The notes: generated by a model from the sequence alone, not told the origin. DNA of 50,187 nucleotides from an uncultured Mediterraneibacter sp. (GCA_944375765.1 CALWAR010000032.1:1-50187), one strand, 5' to 3'. Shown: positions 7,952 through 16,760, numbered from the stretch's first letter. Numbers and translations: made by a program.

Positions 7952-8628
7952 TCTATCATTTTTGACGCTTCGCTCCTTGTGATCGTATTGGGATCCCACG
8001 TAAGCTTTACCTGTCTTTTGCGCATCAGATTATTTAAAAATGCGATCTGCTTAGGAGTGGCGAGCTGCGGCTTACGGACTTTGTAAGTAAGCTGCACCGG
8101 CTTAAAGAGTTTCGGTTCTCTGTCCTCAAAATAGTGCGCCAGAGTCTGATACAGCTTTGCAGTGGCGAGCGCGTCGTGATATGCTCTGTGGGCAGATCTG
8201 TTCTCGATATGGTAGTAGTCGCACAGACTTCCCAGACTTTTGGAATCCAGGTCGCTGTGTACTTTCTGAGCGATCTTTAAAGTGTCGATCCCCATTTTTT
8301 CAAAAGGCAGTCCGTCGGCAGCGGCGCTGCACTTCATAAAGCTGTAGTCGAAAGATACATTGTGCCCGATCAGCACGTCGTCTCCGCAGAAATCAAGGAA
8401 GTCGGGGATAACCTGGCGGCGCGTACGCGCCCCTGCGACCATTTCATCGGTGATCCCGGTCAGAGATGTGATCTCGGAGGAAATGGGAGCGGTCGGTTTT
8501 ATAAATTCCATAAAGCGCTCGGCTACTTTTCCGTTCCGGACTTTCAGTGCGCCGATCTCTATGATCTCGTTTTCGAGAGGATTTAATCCTGTCGTTTCAA
8601 CGTCGAATGCTATGTACGATCTCAGCAT
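7933..8628 (-). CDS. DnaQ-type 3'-5' exonuclease (DEDDh)
   Basis: A 231-residue protein with the full DEDDh exonuclease set: Exo I FDVETTGL (Asp, Glu), Exo II GHNVSFDYSF (Asp) and Exo III HRAYHDALAT (His, Asp). It resembles the stand-alone epsilon-like proofreading exonucleases of Firmicutes and not PolC. The C-terminal 60 residues (QLATPKQIAFLNNLMRKR...) form a small helical domain of the sort predicted to bind DNA. The start has AGGAGG about 10 nt upstream. It is monocistronic, convergent with the sulfur genes. Probable role in DNA repair or RNA/DNA trimming. Confidence 0.85.
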   Translation of the reverse strand: MLRSYIAFDVETTGLNPLENEIIEIGALKVRNGKVAERFMEFIKPTAPISSEITSLTGITDEMVAGARTRRQVIPDFLDFCGDDVLIGHNVSFDYSFMKCSAAADGLPFEKMGIDTLKIAQKVHSDLDSKSLGSLCDYYHIENRSAHRAYHDALATAKLYQTLAHYFEDREPKLFKPVQLTYKVRKPQLATPKQIAFLNNLMRKRQVKLTWDPNTITRSEASKMIDELLKG

Positions 8629-8782
8629 AGTGCCTGACCTCCTGATGAAACACTACTTTTTACCCGTTATTATACTTGAAAACGACAGAAAAAGACAGAA
8701 GCGTTTTTGCGGTGGTTTATTTGAATTATTGATGCTTTTTAATCTGGAGATCTGGAGAAATATGATGAAAATATTAAAAATG

Positions 8783-8950
8783 TTGTAACAGTTCAGCCCG
8801 CGCCATTCGTAAAACCGCACTGCGTGCTTATTGCGGCTGTCGTCGCTGTTTTACTCATTGACAGGCGCTCAGCTCATCTGTCTGTCAGTCGCCGGATTTT
8901 TATGCGAGCATAAATCCGTCTCCTGACGTCAGATGGCTGAACTGTTACAA
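8783..8950. repeat. 168-bp dispersed repeat with 16-bp terminal inverted repeats
   Basis: TTGTAACAGTTCAGCC at 8783-8798 is repeated perfectly in reverse complement at 8935-8950. The interior contains further hairpins, including GGATTTTTATGC/CATAAATCC around 8893-8918. About 55 bp of its left side recur nearly unchanged at 25300-25356, and the terminal 13 bp recur at 24365-24377. It encodes no protein. It looks like a REP/MITE-type structured repeat. The rest of 8629-8978 shows no gene. Confidence 0.7.
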
Positions 8951-8978
8951 AATGTTAAAGAATTATAAAAATAAATCA

Positions 8979-9007
8979 TTTACAATTTCGCGCTGTGCTG
9001 ATATACT
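8979..9007 (+). promoter_or_regulatory. Promoter of cstA
   Basis: TTTACA (8979-8984) and TATACT (9002-9007) are separated by 17 bp and lie just downstream of the 168-bp repeat. A Shine-Dalgarno AAAAGGAGGG precedes the ATG. Confidence 0.6.
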
Positions 9008-9063
9008 ACTTTGAAACGCTAAAGTTTTTTGGCGTGAATTAAGGAAAAGGAGGGTATTTAATA

Positions 9064-10554
9064 ATGATCACATTTATCATCGGCCTTGTGATCCTTTTCG
9101 TGGGAGCGGCGCTCTACGGAAAGTTCTGTGAGAAAGTATTTGGTCCCGACGACAGAAAGACTCCTGCCTACACAAAAGAGGACGGCGTCGACTATGTACC
9201 TATGAGAGGGTGGAAGAACAGCCTGATCAATCTTCTGAATATCGCGGGTACAGGTCCCATCCTCGGACCGATACAGGGTATCCTGTTCGGACCGATCGCG
9301 TTTATCACGATCCCGATCGGCAACATCATCGGCGGCGCGATGCACGATTATTTTTCCGGCATGATCTGCCTGCGCGACGGCGGAACGCAGATGCCGGATA
9401 TGATCCGCAGGTACAGCAACAAAGGTGTCTACACGGTCTATCAGATATTCTGCAGTCTGCTGCTTCTCCTCGTGGGCGCGGTGTTCATCTATACACCCGG
9501 AGATATTGCGGCGACTCAGGTGTTCGGCTTTGACGGTGCGGTGACTTCTGTGTCTACGTGGGTGATCTACGGCGTGATCTTTGTCTATTACCTGGTCGCG
9601 ACAGTATTCCCGATCGACAAGATCATCGGGCGGATCTATCCGATCTTTGGCGCGATCCTGCTGTTTTCTGCGATCGGAGTATTTATCGGCATTTTTGCAC
9701 TTGGCTTTCCGCTCAACGAGATATGGGAGGACTGGAATGCAGGCGCTGTCGCGTATGGCGATTATTTCAGCGCAAACCACTTTGTCCCGATCTTTTTCAT
9801 CACTGTGGCATGCGGTATCCTGTCAGGATTCCACTCCACACAGACGGCGATTATCTCCCGTACGATGAAGAGCGAAAGACAGGGACGTATGACGTTCTAC
9901 AATATGATGATCGCGGAAGGCTTTATCGCCATGGTATGGGCGGCGGGCGCGATGGGAGCTTACAACCTGGGTATTCAGGCGGCGGACGCATCTCTCGCGA
10001 CATCTACGATCGGTATCGTATGTAAGTACATCCTCGGCCCGGTGGGCGGCGTCATCGCTCTTCTCGGCGTTATCGTCCTGCCTATCACTTCCGGTGATAC
10101 AGCGCTTCGTGCGCTCCGCCTTGCGGTAGCGGACGGACTTCATATTGACCAGAAGTCTGTTAAGAAGAGGCTCGGCCTCGCAGCGGTCATCTTCGTATTT
10201 GTAGCAGTGATCCTTATATTTGCAAAGAGCAATGCGGACGGCTTCAACATCCTGTGGAGATACTTCGCATGGTCCAACCAGAGCCTGTCTCTATTCGCAT
10301 TCCTTGCGATCACAGTATGGATGTTCGAGACCGGCAGGACAAAGTTTATCTGGATGCCGCTTATCCCTGGGGCGTGGTATATGTTTGTCGCGGTTACATA
10401 CATTGCAAACGCCCAGATCGGATTCAACATCCCGTGGACCGGAGCGTATGCTATCGGTATCGCTGTGGCGGCCGCATATGTGGCGGTGCTGCTCTGGTAC
10501 GGCAGGAAACGTTCGGCGATCAAAGCAAGACTGGCGGCAGGGAAAGCAGCATAA
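9064..10554 (+). CDS. cstA: Carbon starvation protein CstA-family transporter
   Basis: A 496-residue polytopic membrane protein. It contains the CstA hallmark GTGPILGPIQG near residue 60, then DYFSGMICLRDGG, and later GFHSTQTAIISRTMKSE and LPITSGDTALRALRLA. It is shorter than E. coli CstA (about 700 residues), as is usual for the compact Firmicute form. The family imports peptides or pyruvate, often under nutrient limitation; the substrate here cannot be read. It is transcribed alone between its own promoter and a strong terminator. Confidence 0.88.
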   Translation: MITFIIGLVILFVGAALYGKFCEKVFGPDDRKTPAYTKEDGVDYVPMRGWKNSLINLLNIAGTGPILGPIQGILFGPIAFITIPIGNIIGGAMHDYFSGMICLRDGGTQMPDMIRRYSNKGVYTVYQIFCSLLLLLVGAVFIYTPGDIAATQVFGFDGAVTSVSTWVIYGVIFVYYLVATVFPIDKIIGRIYPIFGAILLFSAIGVFIGIFALGFPLNEIWEDWNAGAVAYGDYFSANHFVPIFFITVACGILSGFHSTQTAIISRTMKSERQGRMTFYNMMIAEGFIAMVWAAGAMGAYNLGIQAADASLATSTIGIVCKYILGPVGGVIALLGVIVLPITSGDTALRALRLAVADGLHIDQKSVKKRLGLAAVIFVFVAVILIFAKSNADGFNILWRYFAWSNQSLSLFAFLAITVWMFETGRTKFIWMPLIPGAWYMFVAVTYIANAQIGFNIPWTGAYAIGIAVAAAYVAVLLWYGRKRSAIKARLAAGKAA

Positions 10555-10592
10555 CAGGAAGGCCGCATATATCATTAAAAGATGACGGTATG

Positions 10593-10645
10593 AAAGTCCG
10601 GAGGCGAAAAGATTCCTGCAGGAATCTGACGCCCCGGACTTTTTT
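10593..10645 (+). terminator. Strong intrinsic terminator of cstA
   Basis: AAAGTCCGG (10593-10601) pairs with CCGGACTTT (10634-10642). The inner arm contains the palindrome AGATTCCTGCAGGAATCT, and a T run follows. Confidence 0.85.
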
Positions 10646-10789
10646 CTGTTACCAGAGATAATTTTTCAGCCTGTATTATTGGGAATAATATGTATGAAAT
10701 ATGGGGAAAACAAGGTCGATAAATTGATTTTTCTCTTCTGATGAAATATAATGAATCCGAACCGGAGCAGTCCCGATGCATATGCGGGA

Positions 10790-10896
10790 TGTTCACACTT
10801 ATTCCCGCGAAGCAACGAGTCAAGCGGACATGCTCGCATGTCCATTTGACGACTGCCGCGAGGGTAAAATACCCCGATGCCTGCATCGAGGTATTT
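10790..10896. repeat. Non-coding block of strong hairpins before coaBC
   Basis: Two clean stem-loops lie here. TCAA..GGACATG (10820-10832) pairs with CATGTCC..TTGA (10837-10849). AAATACC-C-CGATGC (10867-10880) pairs with GCATCG-A-GGTATTT (10883-10896) with one mismatch. No T tract follows either. The style suggests a structured intergenic repeat; it might also act in the coaBC leader. The remainder of 10646-10937 shows no gene. Confidence 0.45.
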
Positions 10897-10937
10897 GACT
10901 GAGATCGGTTCCAGAAAATACGGAAAGGGGGAAGCTT

Positions 10938-12167
10938 ATGTTAAAAGGAAAGACTGTCATTCTCGGAGTATCCGGCAGTATAGCGGCATATAAGACTGCT
11001 TATCTTGCCAGTGCCCTTAAGAAACTGGACGCGGATGTTCATGTCCTGATGACGCAGAATGCGATGAATTTTATCAATCCGATCACATTCGAGACGCTCA
11101 CGGGCAACAAATGTCTGGTCGATACATTTGATCGGAACTTTGAGTTCAGCGTGGAGCATGTATCGCTGGCGAAACAGGCGGACGTGGTGATGACAGCGCC
11201 GGCCAGCGCCAATGTGATCGGCAAGCTTGCTCACGGGATCGCGGACGACATGCTCACTACAACGGTGATGGCGTGCAAATGTAAGAAGCTGATCGCACCG
11301 GCGATGAATACGAATATGTTTGAAAATCCTGTGGTCCGGGACAACCTTAAGACGCTGAGCCGATATGGGTATGAAGTCATCAGCCCGGCCGTGGGATATC
11401 TGGCGTGCGGGGATACCGGAGCAGGCAAGATGCCGGAGCCGGAGCTGCTGCTGGAGCATCTCCTCCGGGAAATCGCCTGTGAAAAGGACATGCCGGGAGT
11501 CCGGGTGCTCGTGACAGCAGGGGCTACGCAGGAGGCCATTGATCCGGTGCGCTATATCACGAATCATTCTACCGGTAAAATGGGCTATGCGATCGCAAAG
11601 ATGGCGGCAAGGCGGGGCGCGGCGGTGACACTGGTGACCGGACAGACGGCACTGAAAGATCCGCAGTTCTCAGATGTTGTGCCGGTGAAATCGGCAAAGG
11701 ACATGTTTGACGAAGTGACCAGGCGGGCAGCAGACCAGGATATCATCATCAAGGCAGCAGCCGTGGCGGACTACAGGCCCAAACATGTAAGCGACCGGAA
11801 GATGAAGAAGCAGGAAAGGGATCTCACCATCGAGCTGGAACGCACGGACGATATCCTGGCGCATCTTGGAGAAAACAGAAAACCGGGACAGTTCCTGTGC
11901 GGATTCGCCATGGAGACAGAGAACCTGCTGGAAAATTCCAGAAAGAAACTTGAGAAGAAGCATCTCGACATGATCGTCGCAAACAGCCTTAGAGTAGAGG
12001 GCGCAGGGTTTGGCGGCGATACAAACGTAGTGACCATGATCACAGGATCGGAGGAGATCTCACTCGGGAAAATGTCAAAAGAGGAGACAGCCATGCGGAT
12101 CCTGGATCAGATCATGAAGATCAGGAGCGCCGGGGAAAAGCGAGAGCCCGGCAGAAAAGACAATTGA
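10938..12167 (+). CDS. coaBC: Bifunctional phosphopantothenoylcysteine decarboxylase / phosphopantothenate-cysteine ligase
   Basis: A 409-residue two-domain enzyme that makes 4'-phosphopantetheine from 4'-phosphopantothenate, cysteine and CTP. Residues 1-180 are the FMN-binding CoaC decarboxylase: GVSGSIAAYKT at the start, TAPASANVIGKLAHGIADD, the PAMNTNM substrate motif and the ACGDTGAGKMPE clamp with its reactive Cys. From about 190 the CoaB ligase begins with VLVTAGATQEAIDPVRYI and STGKMG, followed by KAAAVADYRPK. Length is standard. The start follows GGAAAGGGGG. It heads a CoA operon with the ECF S component and coaX. Confidence 0.95.
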   Translation: MLKGKTVILGVSGSIAAYKTAYLASALKKLDADVHVLMTQNAMNFINPITFETLTGNKCLVDTFDRNFEFSVEHVSLAKQADVVMTAPASANVIGKLAHGIADDMLTTTVMACKCKKLIAPAMNTNMFENPVVRDNLKTLSRYGYEVISPAVGYLACGDTGAGKMPEPELLLEHLLREIACEKDMPGVRVLVTAGATQEAIDPVRYITNHSTGKMGYAIAKMAARRGAAVTLVTGQTALKDPQFSDVVPVKSAKDMFDEVTRRAADQDIIIKAAAVADYRPKHVSDRKMKKQERDLTIELERTDDILAHLGENRKPGQFLCGFAMETENLLENSRKKLEKKHLDMIVANSLRVEGAGFGGDTNVVTMITGSEEISLGKMSKEETAMRILDQIMKIRSAGEKREPGRKDN

Positions 12168-12189
12168 ATATGGAGGCACAGCAAACAAT

Positions 12190-12234
12190 GCAGAATTGAT
12201 ATTCTGCGCCAAAAGTATTGTATCCCGTAAGGGA
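12190..12234 (+). promoter_or_regulatory. Two small hairpins between coaBC and the ECF gene
   Basis: GCAGAAT-TGAT-ATTCTGC (12190-12207) and TCCC-GTAA-GGGA (12223-12234) occupy the 90-nt gap. They match no known riboswitch class I recognise; mRNA processing or weak attenuation are possible roles. Confidence 0.3.
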
Positions 12235-12257
12235 ATGATAACAAGGAGGCAGTAATC

Positions 12258-12947
12258 ATGAACAATTCAACTACACAGAAACCTGCAGGAAGCAGATACA
12301 CCACGATGAGCATGGTCCAGGTGGCGATATTCGGTGCGATCATATGCATCATGGCTTTTACCCCCTTTCTGGGCTATATCCCGCTTGGATTCACCAGGGC
12401 GACGATCATCCATATCCCTGTCATTATCGCTTCACTGCTGATGGGGCCGAAGAAAGGCGGCGTGCTCGGCTTTCTGTTTGGCCTGACGAGCTTTATCAAC
12501 AACACGGTCAATCCTACGGCTACTTCGTTTGTGTTCACGCCGTTTTACAGTATCGGTGAGATCAGCGGCGGCATATGGAGTGTGGTCATATGTTTTATCC
12601 CCCGCATCCTGGTGGGGATCGTACCGTATTTTGTCTACAAACTGGTACTCAGGTTTGTGGGCGAAGATACGAGGAAGAAAGGAGTGTCCGGCATCGGCCT
12701 GGTTCTTGCCGGGGTATCCGGGGCTTTAGTGAACACCCTGCTTGTGATGAATCTTATCTTTGTATTTTTCAGAGACGCCTATGCGCAGGCGAACGATGTG
12801 GCTTCATCGGCTGTGTATACATTCATCCTGTCCGTGATCGGCATCAACGGCGTACCGGAAGCGATCGTGGCGGGGATACTGACACTCTGCACAGGAAAGG
12901 TGCTCATGAAGAAAAATGTAAAAGAAAGGCTGGGCTTTCAGAAATGA
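12258..12947 (+). CDS. ECF transporter S component, probably for pantothenate (PanT)
   Basis: A 229-residue membrane protein with about six hydrophobic segments and the ECF S-component style N-terminus (alternating small residues in TM1, VQVAIFGAIICIM, then GYIPLGFTRATIIHIPV). S components bind one vitamin and share a common EcfA/A'/T energising module encoded elsewhere. Its position between coaBC and coaX, with a 4-nt stop/start overlap with coaX, strongly suggests pantothenate as substrate. I did not see the EcfT-contact motif clearly. AAGGAGG lies 8-9 nt before the ATG. Confidence 0.8.
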   Translation: MNNSTTQKPAGSRYTTMSMVQVAIFGAIICIMAFTPFLGYIPLGFTRATIIHIPVIIASLLMGPKKGGVLGFLFGLTSFINNTVNPTATSFVFTPFYSIGEISGGIWSVVICFIPRILVGIVPYFVYKLVLRFVGEDTRKKGVSGIGLVLAGVSGALVNTLLVMNLIFVFFRDAYAQANDVASSAVYTFILSVIGINGVPEAIVAGILTLCTGKVLMKKNVKERLGFQK

Positions 12948-13711
12948 TCTTGGCTATCGACATCGGGAATACGAATATCGTGATCGGCTGTATTGACGGG
13001 AGGGGCTGCCATTTCGTCGAGCGCCTGTCTACAGTCCGCACAAAGACGGAACTCGAATATGCCATTGACATAAAAAACGTCCTGGATATCTACCATATCA
13101 GGAGGACGGATCTTGAGGGAGGCATCATATCTTCTGTCGTGCCGCAGATCACGACAGTGGTGAAACTCGCAGTGGAAAAGATATTAAAGAAAGAAGTGCT
13201 TGTCGTAGGGGCGGGGATCAGGACCGGGCTCAATATCCGTATCGACAATCCGGCTCAGCTCGGCAGCGACCTTGTAGTGGATTCTGTTGCCGCTATCGCA
13301 GAATATCCGACGCCCCTTCTCATATTTGACATGGGAACGGCGAACACAGTGTGCGTTATCGATAAGGACAGGCACTACATCGGCGGCATGATCTATCCCG
13401 GAGTCGGCGTTTCGCTCGATTCCCTGACTGCGAATGCGTCCCAGCTCGGAGGCATCAGTCTGGACGCGCCGGAACACATCATAGGAAAGAACACGGCGGA
13501 CTGCATGAAGAGCGGGACGATCTACAGCTCAGCGGCAGCTATGGACGGCATCATTGACCGGCTCGTCGATGAGCTGGGAGGCAAAGTCACGGTGATCGCC
13601 ACAGGCGGCCTGGCAAAGAAGATCGTGCCATACTGCCGGCGTGAGATCATCCTCGACGATAACCTGCTGCTCAAAGGGCTGGCAGTGATCTATCGGAAAA
13701 ACCGAAAGTAA
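12944..13711 (+). CDS. coaX: Type III pantothenate kinase
   Basis: A 255-residue kinase of the ASKHA fold that phosphorylates pantothenate, the first step of CoA synthesis. Visible motifs: DIGNTNIVIG at residues 6-15 (phosphate 1), DMGTANTVCVID near 130 (phosphate 2 region) and GGMIYPGVGVSLDSL near 150. The start is the ATG of an ATGA overlap with the preceding stop, implying translational coupling; the longer frame reading upstream is an artefact. Length is typical. The three-gene arrangement gives import and the first three chemical steps from one transcript. Confidence 0.93.
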   Translation: MILAIDIGNTNIVIGCIDGRGCHFVERLSTVRTKTELEYAIDIKNVLDIYHIRRTDLEGGIISSVVPQITTVVKLAVEKILKKEVLVVGAGIRTGLNIRIDNPAQLGSDLVVDSVAAIAEYPTPLLIFDMGTANTVCVIDKDRHYIGGMIYPGVGVSLDSLTANASQLGGISLDAPEHIIGKNTADCMKSGTIYSSAAAMDGIIDRLVDELGGKVTVIATGGLAKKIVPYCRREIILDDNLLLKGLAVIYRKNRK

Positions 13712-13755
13712 GATATGTAAAGCATAGTCGGGAAAATAACGATGAACAGTTGAAA

Positions 13756-13814
13756 AAGAGACAGCCTTGCAGAAAGCAGGTTTGAAAAACCTGGATTTCA
13801 CGAGACTGTCTCTT
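13756..13814. terminator. Bidirectional terminator between coaX and the permease remnant
   Basis: AAGAGACAG (13756-13764) pairs with CTGTCTCTT (13806-13814), enclosing a second stem CAGGTTT-GAA-AAACCTG (13777-13793). TTCCTT follows on the plus strand and TTTTTC on the minus strand, so it can serve both convergent transcripts. Confidence 0.75.
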
Positions 13815-13835
13815 CCTTAACTTATATAATGTGAG

Positions 13836-14194
13836 CTATTTTGAAGTTTCGATTCTTTCGTTTGAAAGCACCTGTCTTTTGGCTGCATATACATAATAAA
13901 ATACAATCCCAATTCCAATAATAAGTATCATGGGCAGTATAAGCTTAGGAGAGTCGAATAAAGTTACTGCAAGGATGAAACCGCAGGAAACAATTTCGAG
14001 TACCGGCCATACATAGTACCAGATCCCGGTCATCTTGAAAGCGGCTTTTTCGTATTCTTCGGGCAGCTTCTTTTTGATCCGGATAGATGCAAAAGCCGAA
14101 TGGATAAGGCTGACCATAACGAAAGCTGTTGCCATATCAATATATTCTCTTATGGATTCGCTTATAAAAGTAAGCAGCCTGTGATGATCTGGAA
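13836..14194 (-). pseudogene. C-terminal fragment of an APC-type permease
   Basis: The 99-codon ATG frame reads as the last three membrane helices of an amino acid permease (VMVSLIHSAFASIRIKKKLPEE, then WYYVWPVLEIVSCGFIL). The same frame stays open upstream of the ATG, encoding SESIREYIDMATAF, which is the expected TM10-11 loop of such proteins, until it meets the glgD stop at 14195. The preceding 350 or so residues are absent. The gene has therefore been truncated at the glgD end, probably by a deletion, and is unlikely to work. Confidence 0.6.
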
Positions 14195-15310
14195 TTACAG
14201 AGTGTCTCCGCGCTTTATATATCCCGGTTTCTCCGGTGAGGCAATGATCCTTTTTCCGCGGATCAGCCGTGAGTGTTTGTCTACCATCATGTTCTCAACA
14301 TGGACGCCCTTTCCTATAATGACGTCGGTGGAGATCACGCAGTTCTTAACGACGGCCCCGGGTTTGATGATACAGCCTCTGCCGATGATGGAGTTCTCGA
14401 CTTCACCCTCGATGAGGCAGCCGTTGGATACGACCGAAGACGTGACTTTGCTGTCTGCGAAGTACTGCGTCGGGCAGGAGTCGTTCGTGCGTGTGTATAC
14501 CGGCCATTCATCGTCAAACAGGTTCATGGCGTTCTTGAGATCGATCAGAGCCATATTGGCGTCGTAGTAACTCTTGAAGTCTGTGATTGCGGCGAAGAAC
14601 CCTCTGTGCGAAACAGCGCGTACGTCAAGCTCCCCGCACTCTTCGTCGAGAATATCGGCGAATGTGTACATGGAAGATGTCTTGTGAGCTTTGTTCACCA
14701 GATCGAGGAAGAGTTCCTTTGTCATCACATACGTATCCATGGATATGTTTCTGTTCTTTGCGTTCCCGCGGTTCGGCTCGATGGAGAGGACTCCTTTCTG
14801 TTTGTTGATATTAAGAGTGTCGCAACTAAGGAAAGCCTCTTTTGCATTATCGACAGCGTGATACATCATGGAGATGTCTGCCCCCGACTCTGCGTGAGCG
14901 TCGATAAACTTGCTGTAGTCTGTCGTATAGATCATATAACTGGGCACTATGACCACATATGGCTGAGGCATCCGCTCGATGTAGTCCATATTTTCGATAT
15001 AAGCGGAGATATCCGTGCTGTAGAGGTTTCCTACTTCTCCTCCCTCCGCGTACATGATATCAAGTTTGCCGCGTTTGGAGTTGATATTATAGTGACGCCC
15101 TGTTCCGAGATGTTCGGTCAGAGAACGGGGCTTCCTGCGCACATAAACCTGTATATTGTCAATCCCGCTGTTGCTCATGTTGGAGATCGGGAAATCGATG
15201 ATGCGGTATCTGCCAAGGAAAGAAAAAGCGCCTACCGGACGGTATTCCTGAAGCCCGGCTACCTGGATGTGATTCCCGGCAAAATTAACGATCCCAAATG
15301 CCTTATTCAT
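14195..15310 (-). CDS. glgD: Glucose-1-phosphate adenylyltransferase subunit GlgD
   Basis: A 371-residue paralogue of ADP-glucose pyrophosphorylase. It has a degenerate nucleotide-binding N-terminus (lacking the GGGxGxRL loop) and a left-handed beta-helix C-terminus with repeats such as CLIEGEVENSIIGRGCIIKPGAVV. In Firmicutes GlgD pairs with GlgC and modulates it in glycogen synthesis. The start is put at 15310, where AAAGGGGG is 9 nt away; the ATG at 15319 abuts that site. glgC ends one base upstream, so the pair is coupled. The gene ends at the junction with the truncated permease. Confidence 0.92.
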   Translation of the reverse strand: MNKAFGIVNFAGNHIQVAGLQEYRPVGAFSFLGRYRIIDFPISNMSNSGIDNIQVYVRRKPRSLTEHLGTGRHYNINSKRGKLDIMYAEGGEVGNLYSTDISAYIENMDYIERMPQPYVVIVPSYMIYTTDYSKFIDAHAESGADISMMYHAVDNAKEAFLSCDTLNINKQKGVLSIEPNRGNAKNRNISMDTYVMTKELFLDLVNKAHKTSSMYTFADILDEECGELDVRAVSHRGFFAAITDFKSYYDANMALIDLKNAMNLFDDEWPVYTRTNDSCPTQYFADSKVTSSVVSNGCLIEGEVENSIIGRGCIIKPGAVVKNCVISTDVIIGKGVHVENMMVDKHSRLIRGKRIIASPEKPGYIKRGDTL

Positions 15311-15311
15311 A

Positions 15312-16451
15312 TTATTCATCCCCCTTTACACGTTTTGCGACAAGTTCGATGTTCTCGCTGTCAGCGCTGCCGACAACGGCGTTCCTGCCGATCTTGACGC
15401 CGCCGGCTACAAGGGCGCGCGTTACAACGGCGCCTTCTGCAACCTCTGCGCCGGGCATCAGGACACTGTCGATGACTTTAGCGCCTGATGCGACTTTTGC
15501 ATCGGTAAACAGCACTGAGTTCCTGACTTCTCCGCCCACGATACAGCCCTGTGTGATAAACGCGCGGTCGATCACTGCGTCGGAGCCGATATACTGCGGA
15601 AGTGAGGTTACGTCTTCGGTGTATATCTTCCATGAGGGGTCGTTGAGATCCAGTCCGTTGTTCTTGTTGAGCAGGTCCATGTTCGCCTCCCAGAGAGAGT
15701 CGATCGTACCTACATCTTTCCAGTAGCCTTTGTACTTGTAGGCGAACACATTCTTTTTTTCATTTAAGAGCGTGGGGATGATGTCCTTTCCGAAGTCGTG
15801 GGAAGAATCCGGATCTTTCATATCTGCCAGGAGCATCTTCCTGAGCGTCTTCCAGTTGAATATGTAGATACCCATAGATGCGAGGTTGCTCTTCGGGTGC
15901 TCAGGCTTTTCTTCAAATTCAACGATGCGGCCTGTCTCATCTGTATTCATGATGCCGAAACGGCTGGCCTCTTTCATCGGGACTTCGATGACGGCGATGG
16001 TTGCATCTGACTGACACTCCTTGTGATAAGCGAGCATCTTGGCGTAGTTCATTTTATAGATGTGGTCGCCGGAAAGGATCAGAAGATATTCCGGCGAGTA
16101 TGTATCTATGAAATCGATATTCTGTGAGATCGCATCAGCAGTTCCTCTGTATACGTCAAGGTCAGCGTCGGATTTCTCGCGTGGCGGCAGGACATACACA
16201 CCGCTGTCCTTGGCGTCCAGTCCCCAGCGCCGTCCTGCTGCGACATAGCTGTTCAGGAGAACGGATTCATACTGTGTGAGAACGCCGACAACATCGATAC
16301 CGCTGTTCGCGCAGTTGCTCAAAGGGAAATCGATAATGCGGTATTTGCCACCATATGAAACAGCCGGTTTTGCAACTTTTTTCGTCAGCTCGTGCAGACG
16401 TGAGCCGCGGCCGCCAGCTAAAATCATAGCTAACATATTATTTTGCTTCAT
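15312..16451 (-). CDS. glgC: Glucose-1-phosphate adenylyltransferase GlgC
   Basis: A 379-residue enzyme that forms ADP-glucose, the glycogen precursor, from glucose-1-phosphate and ATP. It carries the intact [12 protein letters not shown] nucleotide loop at residues 12-23, the [15 protein letters not shown] motif, [11 protein letters not shown] near 120 and [10 protein letters not shown] near 190. A C-terminal beta-helix domain follows. It is the first gene of a two-gene glgC-glgD unit; the branching enzyme and synthase are not in the window. Confidence 0.95.
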   Translation of the reverse strand: MKQNNMLAMILAGGRGSRLHELTKKVAKPAVSYGGKYRIIDFPLSNCANSGIDVVGVLTQYESVLLNSYVAAGRRWGLDAKDSGVYVLPPREKSDADLDVYRGTADAISQNIDFIDTYSPEYLLILSGDHIYKMNYAKMLAYHKECQSDATIAVIEVPMKEASRFGIMNTDETGRIVEFEEKPEHPKSNLASMGIYIFNWKTLRKMLLADMKDPDSSHDFGKDIIPTLLNEKKNVFAYKYKGYWKDVGTIDSLWEANMDLLNKNNGLDLNDPSWKIYTEDVTSLPQYIGSDAVIDRAFITQGCIVGGEVRNSVLFTDAKVASGAKVIDSVLMPGAEVAEGAVVTRALVAGGVKIGRNAVVGSADSENIELVAKRVKGDE

Positions 16452-16484
16452 AATGAGCCCTCTCTTTCATTCTTGCTGATTATT

Positions 16485-16513
16485 ATTATACATACTTTTT
16501 TGGTACTTTTCCA
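16485..16513 (-). promoter_or_regulatory. Promoter of glgC-glgD
   Basis: On the minus strand TGGAAA (16508-16513) and a consensus TATAAT (16485-16490) are spaced by 17 bp, about 35 nt before the glgC start. Confidence 0.5.
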
Positions 16514-16646
16514 CACTTCTGCCGCATAATCTGAAAGAATTTTGTTAAATAGAGCTATGGAATGGAAAGTTTTGTAAAGAGTTTCGGTTTTTATAGAATA
16601 CCGTCCTTAACCAGACCGGGAGCCTCCATAGAAATTTTTCTGATGA

Positions 16647-16672
16647 TAAAGTATATAACTTTTATCGGATAA
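16647..16672 (+). promoter_or_regulatory. Sigma-D/sigma-28-like promoter of the chemoreceptor gene
   Basis: TAAA (16647-16650), 14 bp, then TCGGATAA (16665-16672) fits the flagellar/chemotaxis sigma factor pattern TAAA-N14-16-(G)CCGATAA at most positions. It lies about 160 nt before the receptor ATG, which is a plausible target for that sigma factor. No good housekeeping promoter was found in 16514-16834. Confidence 0.4.
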
Positions 16673-16749
16673 AGAGTGTTGATTTTGTCAAAATGTGTTG
16701 AATTTCCAGTTGATTTATGTTATCGTTTTGGTAAAAGCGATAAAAATAT

Positions 16750-16760
16750 GGGGGGGGGGG
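16750..16760 (+). repeat. Run of 11 G in the chemoreceptor leader
   Basis: An uninterrupted G11 tract sits between the sigma-28-like promoter and the receptor start, 74 nt before the ATG. Tracts of this length slip during replication. It is outside the coding region, so any switch would act on leader structure or expression level. Confidence 0.85.

Noticed and set aside
12575..13711. A 378-residue frame containing coaX
   Set aside because: The first 120 codons are a shifted reading of the ECF gene; coaX begins at ATG 12944 in an ATGA overlap.
14273..15397. A 374-codon plus-strand frame opposite glgD
   Set aside because: Antisense shadow of glgD with no recognisable motif.
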